IMG/VR virus record: IMGVR_UViG_3300041403_000661
Location: 1 to 21,373 of that record
Reading direction: 5' to 3' (one strand)
Source of the DNA: a virus
DNA: 21,373 nucleotides
Numbering within the stretch: the first letter of the stretch is position 1; each line of letters opens with the position of its first letter. Shown here one piece after another: positions 11,660 to 19,258 of the stretch. The translations under genes and the position numbers were made by a program. A model generated the notes under the pieces. That model searched no databases and was not told the origin of the DNA. It saw only the letters and a program-made list of their open reading frames with translations.

Positions 11660-12645
11660 TATTCTTGTCTTAATAATTCGTTATTTTCTGTTAATAAGTG
11701 ATATTCGTTTTCTTGTAAAATATGATATGTTGGGACTTTGTCCTCATCATAAATAGTTATTTCACTATTGGAATATCCTGTATAACTCACCTCATCGGGT
11801 GGTGGGGGGTATAGATATAATACGCCCTCATCAACAACATTTGTAGCCAAAGAAGGGTTTAAGTTCGTTTGTGAGGTTTGTTCGTATATCCTATAATAAT
11901 ACCAACCATAATCTTTTAAGTTAATACTTGTCTCACCAAGATATGTGATTGGATAATTTGGTCTTCTAAAGTTGTCTTGGTATTCATCACCATAATATTC
12001 CCACGGCTTGATATTACCTATCTCTTCCATAGATGCGAGATATATTGTATCACTAAAGGTTCTACCTGAATTGGTCTCTAATGTGTATGTAAAGGTTGTA
12101 GCCGTCCAACCCTGATTAGTTGTTGCCAAAGGAACTTGAGCATAAGGTATTCCATAATCTAAATTACCACCAGCAGTTGTTCCAAAACCCATAGGAGCAG
12201 TTAAATCAACACCATCAGCAAAGAATGTCCCACCGGTGAATATCTCACCTTCATTTGGAGTATCATAAGATATGCGTAATGTTCCTAATAAATTTGGTAT
12301 AATAAATAGTTGGTCGTAATATAGTTTATCTGTTCCTTGAAGATTACCTGATGTATATGTTGGGGCTTCATTATATACTAATGCCGGTGGTCTTTGTTTA
12401 GTCCAATACCTCGTTCCCCCTGTTAGATTAACACCTTCCTCATAGACACCGAACTTAAAAATATCAACACGGGGGTCATAAGCAGATGAACCAGAAAATG
12501 ATGATATATTCTGCGGAATAAAATAAGTCCTATCCCCTGAAACTTGATGTTCCAAAGACATAAGATATGTTGGATTAGTTAAGGTCTTGTTCCTTGAAGC
12601 ATTAACCCAAATCGTATTATCTGTATTTGCTGATATTTTTAACAT
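11659..12645 (-). CDS. Virion structural protein (conserved 'YYRIYEQ' type)
   Basis: The 328-residue protein starts at ATG 12643-12645 behind ATATTTATAGATA. The N-terminus is TIWVNASRNKTLTNPTYLM, then an HQVSGDRTYFIP region, a 'VDIFKFGVYEE' strand, a long insert rich in Gly/Thr/Tyr, and the C-terminal LKDYGWYYYRIYEQTS with NLNPSLATNVVDEGVLYLY. The outline 'W-V-N-x-x-R-N-K-T-L ... R-T-Y-F ... Y-Y-x-Y-R-I-Y-E-Q' is a conserved virion protein of marine and Bacteroidota phages whose exact place is not known. The ends look like those of a two-domain beta protein. The 100-residue middle insert may be a receptor or decoration domain. Confidence 0.5.
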   Translation of the reverse strand: MLKISANTDNTIWVNASRNKTLTNPTYLMSLEHQVSGDRTYFIPQNISSFSGSSAYDPRVDIFKFGVYEEGVNLTGGTRYWTKQRPPALVYNEAPTYTSGNLQGTDKLYYDQLFIIPNLLGTLRISYDTPNEGEIFTGGTFFADGVDLTAPMGFGTTAGGNLDYGIPYAQVPLATTNQGWTATTFTYTLETNSGRTFSDTIYLASMEEIGNIKPWEYYGDEYQDNFRRPNYPITYLGETSINLKDYGWYYYRIYEQTSQTNLNPSLATNVVDEGVLYLYPPPPDEVSYTGYSNSEITIYDEDKVPTYHILQENEYHLLTENNELLRQE

Positions 12646-12659
12646 TATCTATAAATATC

Positions 12660-13319
12660 TTAATAACTATATGTGATTATGTTTTCATAAATTGATGGAG
12701 AAGGGTTATTATTATTGTATGTTCCCGCACATAAATGATATATACCATCAGTTAAACATTCATTAGATATATCAGCCCATTCACTATCATAAATACCTGT
12801 ATTAGGTGATGTTGCTTCTCCATCAGTCCATCCAGAAGAAGTTTTGCTTGTTGCGTTAATTAATTGAAATCTTACTCTATTATTACTTGGGTCAAAAGTT
12901 ATAACCATAATAATATTATCAGGATTAGTGTTTTTTGTATATACCGCATAATTTTTACCATTAGGTGCTGTTCCTGTTCTATAATTTGATGTATAAGGTT
13001 GTAAATAACCAATACCATAATAACTATAATCACCAGTCCAAGTTGAACTCCATGCCGATGCTCCTGATAAGTTCATATTTGGATAAATACCTGTTGGAGT
13101 AGCAGATGGAGTTGGAGTAATTGAAGGAGTAATAGTAGTAGTTGGAGTAATTGAAGGAGTAATAGTAGTAGTAGGAGTAATAGTAATAGTAGGGGTATTA
13201 GTTGGCGTAGGAGTAATAGTTGGGGTTTGTGATGGTGAGGGACTTGGTTCTGGTATTACCTCAATATCCCAATAAGGTCTATTTAAACTATAATATTTTA
13301 CTCTGTTATATTTTGGCAT
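12660..13319 (-). CDS. Fibre / decoration protein with Pro/Thr/Ser linker
   Basis: The 219-residue protein starts at ATG 13317-13319. The first 20 residues (MPKYNRVKYYSLNRPYWDIE) resemble those of the next gene upstream and probably anchor it to the virion. Residues 22-78 are a Pro/Thr/Ser/Ile linker (TPTITPTPTNTPTI type) built from 30-bp DNA repeats. The rest is a beta domain (SGASAWSSTWTGDYSYYGIG, then AVYTKNTNPDNIIMVITFDP). This domain looks like a carbohydrate-binding or Ig-like exposed head. The gene is probably variable between related phages. No catalytic residues are seen. Confidence 0.6.
   Translation of the reverse strand: MPKYNRVKYYSLNRPYWDIEVIPEPSPSPSQTPTITPTPTNTPTITITPTTTITPSITPTTTITPSITPTPSATPTGIYPNMNLSGASAWSSTWTGDYSYYGIGYLQPYTSNYRTGTAPNGKNYAVYTKNTNPDNIIMVITFDPSNNRVRFQLINATSKTSSGWTDGEATSPNTGIYDSEWADISNECLTDGIYHLCAGTYNNNNPSPSIYENIITYSY
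13111..13170. repeat. 30-bp perfect tandem repeat in a fibre linker
   Basis: Bases 13111-13140 and 13141-13170 are identical 30-bp units (each encoding ten residues of the TTTITPSITP type). They sit in a longer Pro/Thr low-complexity stretch (13090-13250) that resembles stretches at 13540-13750, 16680-16765 and 16860-16935. Confidence 0.9.
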
Positions 13320-13330
13320 ATCTAATTATT

Positions 13331-14221
13331 TTATGTAGGACAAGCACCCAATAATGTTATTGTATAATCAGTTGAACCGAATACTCTAATTGGTGTAGAA
13401 CAAGAACACTGGGTAGTTATTGTATCTATTGGCACAATCAATATTTCAGTATTTAATGTATCACAATCCACATACTCCACAGATAAAGTTTGACCTTTAT
13501 CGTTATTATCTATACTATAATACTTACAATAACAAGGGTCGGTTGGACTTGGTGTAGGAGTTGCCGTTGGAGTGGCGGATGCTTTTGGTGAAGTAGTAGG
13601 AGTAATCGTAGGTGTAATTGAAGGTGTATTAGTTATGGTAGGAGTTGCGGTAGGTGTTGGACTTTTACTCGGTGGAGGTGTTGAAGTGATAGATGGAGTA
13701 ATAGAAGGGGTATTACTAATAGTTGGAGTGATAGAAGGGGTAGGACTATCACATACTTTATTATAAGTAATGTATCCCTCAAGGTCTGCTTCATCAGCAT
13801 AAATAACATTTTTACAAGTTATGGTTGAAGGTGAAGGATAAGCAACAAGGTCATATTTAGTGTTTATTGTCTCACCACAATCTAAAGTTCCTGAAAGTAA
13901 TTCAAAGAATTGGAAATCACCACTACTATTAAACGACCATACACCGGTGCTTAATGAAGCCGTTATACCTGTATAAATAGCATAATTTGAACCACAAGTA
14001 ATAGTGCCAGTCCAATTACTCGGAGTAATTGGAGTTAAATCTATTATTCCCTTTAATGATGTTTCATAATAAGTTCCATTTATAAAACTTAAACCATTTG
14101 TGGCATAGAAACAAAATAAATCATAAATAGAACAAGGATTAAAATAGGTTTTAATATCCCAATAGGGCACATCAAAACCATTTAACTTTTGATACTGAAC
14201 CCTTTTATATATTGGCGCCAT
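13331..14221 (-). CDS. Two-domain fibre / decoration protein with Pro/Thr linker
   Basis: The 296-residue protein is read from ATG 14219-14221 (17-nt overlap with the upstream gene); a TTG three bases up is possible but less likely. The N-terminus ([14 protein letters not shown] and PYWDI) matches the next fibre's anchor. Residues about 25-160 form a Cys-containing beta domain ([29 protein letters not shown]). A Pro/Thr/Ser linker covers about 162-230 ([14 protein letters not shown] type). The last 65 residues are a second Cys-rich domain ([32 protein letters not shown]). The C-terminal domain has the look of a small disulfide or metal-bound virion domain seen in other Pro/Thr fibre proteins. 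Confidence 0.6.
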   Translation of the reverse strand: MAPIYKRVQYQKLNGFDVPYWDIKTYFNPCSIYDLFCFYATNGLSFINGTYYETSLKGIIDLTPITPSNWTGTITCGSNYAIYTGITASLSTGVWSFNSSGDFQFFELLSGTLDCGETINTKYDLVAYPSPSTITCKNVIYADEADLEGYITYNKVCDSPTPSITPTISNTPSITPSITSTPPPSKSPTPTATPTITNTPSITPTITPTTSPKASATPTATPTPSPTDPCYCKYYSIDNNDKGQTLSVEYVDCDTLNTEILIVPIDTITTQCSCSTPIRVFGSTDYTITLLGACPT

Positions 14222-14393
14222 CAATTAGTTTTTTTGTTGTTTCAATAAGGTCGTCAATATCAATTTCGTTTTCTTTGGCATCATACTTATATGACTTTAT
14301 TTGCCATCTGTTTCTCTTTTCTTGGAAAGCGACAAGGACTTCAACCTCATCTCTTTCCAAGTTTAACCTAACCTCCTTGAACTTATAATTCAT
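14205..14393 (-). CDS. Hypothetical 62-residue protein in the fibre cluster
   Basis: The gene starts at ATG 14391-14393 in a TAATG overlap with the stop of the beta-roll fibre gene, and its end overlaps the next gene by 17 bases. The protein is a short beta hairpin ([20 protein letters not shown]), a [12 protein letters not shown] segment, and an acidic C-terminal helix ([16 protein letters not shown]). It has no linker and no virion-anchor peptide, so it could be a fibre assembly chaperone or a small tail factor. No family is recognised. Confidence 0.5.
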   Translation of the reverse strand: MNYKFKEVRLNLERDEVEVLVAFQEKRNRWQIKSYKYDAKENEIDIDDLIETTKKLIDGANI

Positions 14394-15370
14394 TATACTA
14401 TTCTTACTCTTAATGCTCCTGCGTTATGATATACACCCCCTAATGGGACACCTCCTGCGGCTGCTAAAGCATCACTCGCAAAATCTAATGATGCGTAATT
14501 CGCAATAGTTAATGCTGGTACAATAACCTCGTCATTATGATTAGATGTAAAACCACTACCACCAATTATAACACTATTTGTATGTCCTGATAAGGTGTGA
14601 TTTTGTCCTCCAATAATCGCGCTTCTATCTGCGGTTCTTAAGATATGTGTATCACCACCACCGATAAAGGTGTTATTTACAACATCTACATCGTGAGAGT
14701 TTCCACCAATAATACCATTATTAACATTTCCGTATGCTTGAATGTTATGTGATGTTCCTCCACCTATAAATGAACGATTACTTCTTAAGTAATTATCATA
14801 ACCAGCAATTATACCTGAATAACTATTTAATACTGAATTACTAAAACCACCACCGATAAAAATATCATTTTGTGAGAATGAATTACTCTCTCCTCCAACA
14901 ATAGCACTTCTATAACCATAACCAATACTATTACTTAAACCACCTAATAAAATACTATTACTACTTTCTCTACCAAAAGTTAAGTTTTCACCACCAACAA
15001 TAGCCGCTTGGTCGTTCGGTCTTGAATTACTACCAGGAAAAATCCTGTTGTTTAATCCACCTATAATAACACATCTACTACTATTTATACCTGTTCTGGT
15101 ATTCATATCTATAGTATTACCTGAACCACCCAATAAAAAGTTGTAATCCACAACATTAGAGGGGTCGCCATATACTATACTATGTCCTCTATCTATCTGT
15201 AATATATTTGTTGTATCAGCACTAAAATATGAAGTGCCACCAACTCCACTTAATAAAGTTGATACTTTAATTTTACTTGTCGTTGTCTCCCCACTATCAA
15301 CTATGACGAGTAAGTCATCGTTGGTCTTACCAGTCTGTTCGGGAAGTTGAGGGATTGTCTTATTCGCCAT
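14393..15370 (-). CDS. Beta-roll fibre protein with IGG repeats
   Basis: The 325-residue protein starts at ATG 15368-15370 behind TTTAAGAT. The N-terminal 40 residues (TIPQLPEQTGKTNDDLLVIV and TTSKIKVSTLL) are the fibre-anchor segment. About eleven repeats of roughly 20 residues follow (residues about 70-270), each with a core such as AIVGGENLTFG, SILLGGLSNSIG, SAIVGGESNSFS, FIGGGTSHNI. This is like the left-handed beta-roll of YadA-type trimeric adhesins. The C-terminal motif (ASLDFASDALAAAGGVPLGG, then VYHNAG and VRIV) is a shared end seen on other phage virion proteins. It probably forms a trimeric adhesin-like fibre. The receptor is not known. Confidence 0.7.
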   Translation of the reverse strand: MANKTIPQLPEQTGKTNDDLLVIVDSGETTTSKIKVSTLLSGVGGTSYFSADTTNILQIDRGHSIVYGDPSNVVDYNFLLGGSGNTIDMNTRTGINSSRCVIIGGLNNRIFPGSNSRPNDQAAIVGGENLTFGRESSNSILLGGLSNSIGYGYRSAIVGGESNSFSQNDIFIGGGFSNSVLNSYSGIIAGYDNYLRSNRSFIGGGTSHNIQAYGNVNNGIIGGNSHDVDVVNNTFIGGGDTHILRTADRSAIIGGQNHTLSGHTNSVIIGGSGFTSNHNDEVIVPALTIANYASLDFASDALAAAGGVPLGGVYHNAGALRVRIV

Positions 15371-15381
15371 ATCTTAAATTA

Positions 15382-15684
15382 TTATAATTCTGTTATTACA
15401 ACTGAAAAACCCTTCTCTTCCAATTGCTCTTTTATTTTTTCATTTGAGAACGACAATAAATCAGTTCCATCAACTGCTCTGTCGTAATCTAAAGTAGATG
15501 CCCCAATATAGGGAAAATCTATAGGATATTTTTTATCTAAATAATCCTGTTCGCTTAACCAATATTCAGTTGTGGTTCTTACCTTATCACCTTCTGTTGT
15601 TAATCTTGGATTTACACGAGCATAAGCGGAGTTAATCACCAACCCACTCTGTAATTCTATTGTGCCTGTTATTTCTAAAGCCAT
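15382..15684 (-). CDS. Conserved virion-associated protein, 100 residues
   Basis: The gene starts at ATG 15682-15684. The frame is open further upstream, but those codons cover the AT-rich gap after the previous stop, and MALEITGTIELQSGLVINSA is the typical beginning of this protein type. The protein is a beta-rich N-terminal half (LVINSAYARVNPRLT and TTTEYWLSEQDYLDK), then a short helix and the end (LLSFSNEKIKEQLEEKGFSV). The pattern '[beta] ... YW-x-S-E-Q-x-Y ... Y-D-R-A-x-D-G-x-D-L' occurs in small structural proteins of other phages near fibre genes. The role is not known; a fibre base or trimerisation part is possible. Confidence 0.5.
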   Translation of the reverse strand: MALEITGTIELQSGLVINSAYARVNPRLTTEGDKVRTTTEYWLSEQDYLDKKYPIDFPYIGASTLDYDRAVDGTDLLSFSNEKIKEQLEEKGFSVVITEL

Positions 15685-15716
15685 TTTGTTTGTTTGTTTA
15701 ATTCGTTTATTTATAT

Positions 15717-15935
15717 TTATATTTCGTCTATTGGGGGAGCGGGAACGGGACAATACTGAATAACAGGTAAGTCCTTAACCCATAGATAATCAGGATTTAC
15801 ACAATTATCACACTCCTGTTGTGAGATAATCCAATTTCCATCACAATCCTCTATTGGATTGAAATATGATGATGGAGCGTATTGTTTTCCTTCAATCGCC
15901 TCCTTCTCAATAAGTGTTAATAATCTTACTTCCAT
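15717..15935 (-). CDS. Small conserved virion-associated protein
   Basis: The 72-residue protein is read from ATG 15933-15935, four bases after the stop of the preceding fibre gene. A TTG start 24 bases upstream inside that gene is possible but weak. It begins MEVRLLTLIEKEAIEGK and holds SYFNPIEDCDGNWIISQQEC, then LWVKDLPVIQYCPVPAPP. The 'F-N-P-I-x-D-C-D-G-N-W-I-I-S' element is familiar from small proteins next to phage fibre and virion genes. Four Cys suggest metal binding or disulfide links. It lies between two larger virion genes in the fibre block and is likely part of the particle. Its function is unknown. Confidence 0.5.
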   Translation of the reverse strand: MEVRLLTLIEKEAIEGKQYAPSSYFNPIEDCDGNWIISQQECDNCVNPDYLWVKDLPVIQYCPVPAPPIDEI

Positions 15936-15939
15936 TTTT

Positions 15940-17064
15940 TTAATATGTATTTCTTCCAAGTGTTGTTTGGAATGTGTTTATGATTGTTGATAATGTGGAT
16001 ACTTCACTATCAGTTAGATATGTTGAATATACAACAAAGTTAAATGTTCTTGGTGAATAAGCAGAACTAGGTCCACGCATAATTTGTGAGTTGGATGATA
16101 TATAATCATTATCATTCGTGGTTGAATTAATTAAAGTAGTTGAACCATTCTTAATCAACTTAACAACACCACCAGTTGAACCAGTTAAAGTAGAAATATA
16201 AAGTCCTGTCCCATCTGTATTTGTACCAGTAATAAATGATGAATATCTAACATATGCTAAATCATTAATATATCTTGTTATTAAAGCATTATCGTCTGTT
16301 CCTGTTGATTGTAATTCATACGAAACATCCGCAGAACCATCACCAATAACATAAACCCCTTGTGATATATCACCTAAATTAGAAAAAATCGTTCTCCCTA
16401 ATGAATGAACTCCATAACCATTTGTGTTATTACCAGTTGAACCGCTTATATCGTGAGACACTCCACCCAACCAACTAATATCATAAGTGGTTCCTAATGT
16501 TCTGTTGTGATATAATGCGTGTGAAGCAGCAGTTCCTCCAACAAACGGATAGAAGTGTAATTTACTATAAAGACCATTTGACTTAAGGTCTGTGAATAAT
16601 GTATCAACCGCTGATGTTATGGTGGCATCTATCGTTCCCCCTGAAGCGACAACATCGTCAAGATATGCTTGAGCGTCGGGGTCTAAAGGTATAGAACTTG
16701 GAGTTGGAGTTATAGTAGGAGTAATACTCGGAGTTGGAGTTATACTACTTGTGGGAGTTGGTGTCGGCGATGGTTCAATACAAGGGAAGTGGTCTATATA
16801 ATCACCATTTTGTGCGATTAGAATATCTCCATTCTGTGCTTCAATATGGCAGGTTTCAGGTAAAGTTGGACTTGGTGTAGGACTTAAGGTTGGACTTGGA
16901 GTTGGGGTAATTGATGGTGATGGAATTGGGGTTTCTTCGGTCTCACCACCAACAAAAGATGCGACCCACGCAGTTTTTGGTCTCCCATTAACAGGGACAC
17001 CTTTTCTATTTAAAAATGGTTTAAGTCCAGCGGGGACATATCTTCTTCCGTTCCAATTTATCAT
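15940..17064 (-). CDS. Fibre protein with Pro/Thr linkers and a C-terminal ConA/LamG-like domain
   Basis: The 374-residue protein starts at ATG 17062-17064. It has an N-terminal anchor (INWNGRRYVPAGLKPFLNRK) and a first Pro/Ser/Thr linker (47-68). A short insert holds two copies of an A-Q-N-G-D motif (IEAQNGDILIAQNGDYIDHF), and a second linker covers 98-127. The C-terminal 245 residues (DAQAYLDDVVASGGTIDATI then LYSKLHFYPFVGGTAASHAL) form a beta-sandwich like the LamG/ConA domains of phage fibres. Ser/Asn/Gly-rich loops continue to the end. It probably binds a cell-surface sugar. It opens the fibre transcript after a terminator at 17088-17127. Confidence 0.65.
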   Translation of the reverse strand: MINWNGRRYVPAGLKPFLNRKGVPVNGRPKTAWVASFVGGETEETPIPSPSITPTPSPTLSPTPSPTLPETCHIEAQNGDILIAQNGDYIDHFPCIEPSPTPTPTSSITPTPSITPTITPTPSSIPLDPDAQAYLDDVVASGGTIDATITSAVDTLFTDLKSNGLYSKLHFYPFVGGTAASHALYHNRTLGTTYDISWLGGVSHDISGSTGNNTNGYGVHSLGRTIFSNLGDISQGVYVIGDGSADVSYELQSTGTDDNALITRYINDLAYVRYSSFITGTNTDGTGLYISTLTGSTGGVVKLIKNGSTTLINSTTNDNDYISSNSQIMRGPSSAYSPRTFNFVVYSTYLTDSEVSTLSTIINTFQTTLGRNTY

Positions 17065-17087
17065 TTTAAGTGGGTGTATTTTTAATA

Positions 17088-17127
17088 AAAGGGGCGAGGA
17101 GGGGTCTAACCCTCACTCACCCCCTTA
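17088..17127 (-). terminator. Hairpin terminator after the capsid/tail-tube genes
   Basis: On the minus strand an outer stem AAGGGG/CCCCTT encloses an inner GAGGG/CCCTC stem, and TTTATTAAAAA follows. It lies 10 bases after the stop at 17136 and before the first fibre gene. The stem is interrupted, so partial termination is likely. Confidence 0.55.
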
Positions 17128-17135
17128 AAGTTTAA

Positions 17136-17681
17136 TTAAACTGCGTCAAAAGTAATACCACTAAAGACAGCGTCAATAGTTGTAGCAACTTCTACTTCTC
17201 TCGTAGCAGCAGGTTCTCCACCTGTTGCGGTCATAGTTGAACCATTAGCATCTGTGAAGGCCGCACCTGTAAAGACACTACCATCAGTAATAGTCAAACC
17301 ATTAACTTCACCAGGGAACCAGTATCTTCCATTATTGTCTTCAACAACAACAAAGAACTCTGGCTGCTTGGTTAATTCATACCATACTTTTCTCAAAGCA
17401 TTATCAAACTTGGTTAAGTTCAAAGTTAATGAAGGCTGATAAACAACACTATTAGATGTAGCATTAACAGAGATTGTTTCTTCAAATGAAGATGAACCTT
17501 TAACCAACTCAAACTTATACATTACACCAGAACCACTGATTGCTGTGATTTGGTCGTCAGCATCAGTAGTGATACTACTGATTGTGTTTCCTGAACCACC
17601 CAAGATATAGACACTCTTAATACCACCGATGGCAGCGTCTCTACATCCTAAAGTAAGTCCGTTTTCTATATAACAACTCAT
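17136..17681 (-). CDS. Tail tube-like virion protein
   Basis: The 181-residue protein starts at ATG 17679-17681. It is beta-rich: SVYILGGSGNTISSI, MYKFELVKGSSSFEETISVN, then FFVVVEDNNGRYWFPGEVNG, and the Gly/Ala/Thr-rich stretch TGAAFTDANGSTMTATGGEP. The final strand ends ATTIDAVFSGITFDAV. 'G-R-Y-W-F-P-G-E ... G-x-A-F-x-D-A-N-G ... T-G-G-E-P' is a pattern I associate with tail tube or major tail proteins of Bacteroidota phages. Its place right after the major capsid gene is unusual for tube genes, and a capsid-stabilising protein remains an alternative. No Cys-rich or coiled-coil segments are seen beyond two N-terminal Cys. Confidence 0.45.
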   Translation of the reverse strand: MSCYIENGLTLGCRDAAIGGIKSVYILGGSGNTISSITTDADDQITAISGSGVMYKFELVKGSSSFEETISVNATSNSVVYQPSLTLNLTKFDNALRKVWYELTKQPEFFVVVEDNNGRYWFPGEVNGLTITDGSVFTGAAFTDANGSTMTATGGEPAATREVEVATTIDAVFSGITFDAV

Positions 17682-17716
17682 TTCGTTTATTATTTAAGTT
17701 TTAATTTATTTATGGA

Positions 17717-18637
17717 TTACTGGAGATAAACGAAGTTATTTGGTTCGTGTAATCCAATTCCGAAACCTACTTTAGTCAAAGATGCGACATTATCTTCAAA
17801 TGGGTCATACTGAACTCTAACTTCCATACCATCGTCAGCAGCCAATCCCAACAAGATGTTCTGTGTTGGAGCCAATACGATAGTTGATTGTCCGTCTAAT
17901 CCCTGCGTAGGAATTACAGAAATATTTGAACCTGGCAAGAAGATAGTTGTTTCAGTTGCCAATCCACTCTCATCACCCAAAGTAAATAAGTTCATAGATG
18001 AACTCTTTGCCAAGGCTGCGATGAACGCTCTGTAATCACCGAACGACATAAAGATTGCCAAGTCGTCTCTTCTTTGAACTGCTGAAGGTAAGTTTTCAAC
18101 AAGTGTATTCAACACATCAATTGCGTTGGTTGAAGTTAATGCGGTATAAGCACCTGCTGACGCACCACCTGCGACAACCTGCTCTATAATACCATTTCCT
18201 TCAAAACAAGATGAACCCTGCCACAACTGAACTTCCATAAAGTCAGCACTTCTGTTAGACAAGTCCTGAATGAATAACTCCTCAAATGGGATGCTCTCTT
18301 GGAACAAAGAGTTAGTCAAAGCCTGTGATAAGAAGTAATCTCTCAACTCATTACCGCAGTTATTCATTCTGTTTGTTTTATAACAACCTACAATCTCAAC
18401 CTGTGTGATTTCAGTTGTTCCAGTTGGAGTTAATCCACAAGACAATCCGTCCTGCCATACTGGAGTTGATGCCATAACACCAACTTTCATAGATGTTCCC
18501 TTCATATTAGGGTAGATACGAGCGTATCTTGGGGTTGTAGCCCCCAATACTGACTTAAGTAAAATACTATCGGCAAGTTCGTTAGAGTAAGAACCCAAGC
18601 CGCTTAAGTCATACGAAAAATTAAGTTTCTTTTTCAT
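17717..18637 (-). CDS. Major capsid protein
   Basis: The 306-residue protein is read from ATG 18635-18637 (MKKKLNFSYDLSGLGSYSNE), one base after the stop of the scaffold-like gene. The open frame runs 32 codons further up but overlaps that gene. It has an N-terminal arm, a long beta/loop region (TPRYARIYPNMKGTSMKVGV, TPVWQDGLSC), two helices (NNCGNELRDYFLSQAL, FEELFIQDLSNRSADFMEVQ) and a C-terminal region (FLPGSNISVIPTQGLDGQ, VQYDPFEDNVASL). Size and layout fit an HK97-fold shell protein. The order protease, scaffold, shell agrees. Codon choice is less AT-biased than in the neighbours, as expected for a highly made protein. Confidence 0.75.
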   Translation of the reverse strand: MKKKLNFSYDLSGLGSYSNELADSILLKSVLGATTPRYARIYPNMKGTSMKVGVMASTPVWQDGLSCGLTPTGTTEITQVEIVGCYKTNRMNNCGNELRDYFLSQALTNSLFQESIPFEELFIQDLSNRSADFMEVQLWQGSSCFEGNGIIEQVVAGGASAGAYTALTSTNAIDVLNTLVENLPSAVQRRDDLAIFMSFGDYRAFIAALAKSSSMNLFTLGDESGLATETTIFLPGSNISVIPTQGLDGQSTIVLAPTQNILLGLAADDGMEVRVQYDPFEDNVASLTKVGFGIGLHEPNNFVYLQ

Positions 18638-18638
18638 T

Positions 18639-19256
18639 TTAGTTAAAATACTTTTGTAGTTGTTGTAGTCTATAATCTGCGAAACTCTCAACAACCTGTT
18701 TATTATTTGTTTTTTTGTTTTTGATATTATCAACCTCTGGTTCTTTTCTTAAGGTGTTAATATCGTTATTGACTTTGGAGAACTCCTCCTCTGTCTGTGT
18801 AGAAAAATCTTGGAATAAGTCCAACACTTTTGATAGAGCTTCTTTCATTTCAGTAATCTCGTTTTTCAACTCAACTAATGAAGTGTCTTCACTCATCTCT
18901 TCTGTTTCACTCATTTCTTCTTCAATTTCCTTTTGTTCTACAACTACCTCAACCTCATCGGGGGTTTCCTCTTCTTCTGTTTCTACCTTGATTTCAACAA
19001 CTTTACTTTCCTCGTCCAAGACAACAACTTCACCTGATTGTAAAGTATGTTCGCCTGATGGGGCAGGAACTAAATTGCCATCCTCAAGAACCACATATAG
19101 AGTATCACCTAATTCTAACTTCTCACTATCCGTGTTGTTAGTAATAGATGTTCCATCCGCAAGTTGTGATGTGTAAAACTTTTCAGTAGTCGTTTCAGCA
19201 AACTCAAGTCCTAAAACTTCTTTGATTTTACTGATTGCTTCTTTTGGGTTTAACAT
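18639..19256 (-). CDS. Scaffold-like acidic coiled-coil protein
   Basis: The 205-residue protein is read from ATG 19254-19256 (MLNPKEAISKIKEVLGLEF), 2 bases after the protease stop; the GTG at 19262 would overlap it. The N-terminal 75 residues include a small beta domain (LADGTSITNNTDSEKLELGD, GDTLYVVLEDGNLVPAP, SGEHTLQSGEVVVL). Next is a very acidic stretch (Glu runs at about 88-120), then a coiled coil (LVELKNEITEMKEALSKVLD) and a basic Lys/Asn tail with YRLQQLQKYF at the end. An acidic helical body and basic C-terminal end between protease and shell genes are the signature of a capsid scaffold, removed by the protease during maturation. Confidence 0.7.
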   Translation of the reverse strand: MLNPKEAISKIKEVLGLEFAETTTEKFYTSQLADGTSITNNTDSEKLELGDTLYVVLEDGNLVPAPSGEHTLQSGEVVVLDEESKVVEIKVETEEEETPDEVEVVVEQKEIEEEMSETEEMSEDTSLVELKNEITEMKEALSKVLDLFQDFSTQTEEEFSKVNNDINTLRKEPEVDNIKNKKTNNKQVVESFADYRLQQLQKYFN

Positions 19257-19258
19257 TT

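Noticed and set aside
13090-13250. Short regular repeats resembling a CRISPR array
   Set aside because: The repeats are in frame, lack spacers of constant size, and encode a Pro/Thr linker of a fibre protein.
13572-13766. Plus-strand open frame rich in Val/Gly
   Set aside because: It is the antisense of the Pro/Thr linker, a known artefact of low-complexity DNA, and has no start signal.
14500-15200. Repeated CCACC/ATAA blocks on the plus strand as a DNA satellite
   Set aside because: They are the complement of the IGG codons of a beta-roll protein and vary in synonymous sites.
18715-19176. Plus-strand 153-residue Ser-rich open frame
   Set aside because: It is the antisense of the Glu-rich scaffold-like gene and has no promoter or initiation context.
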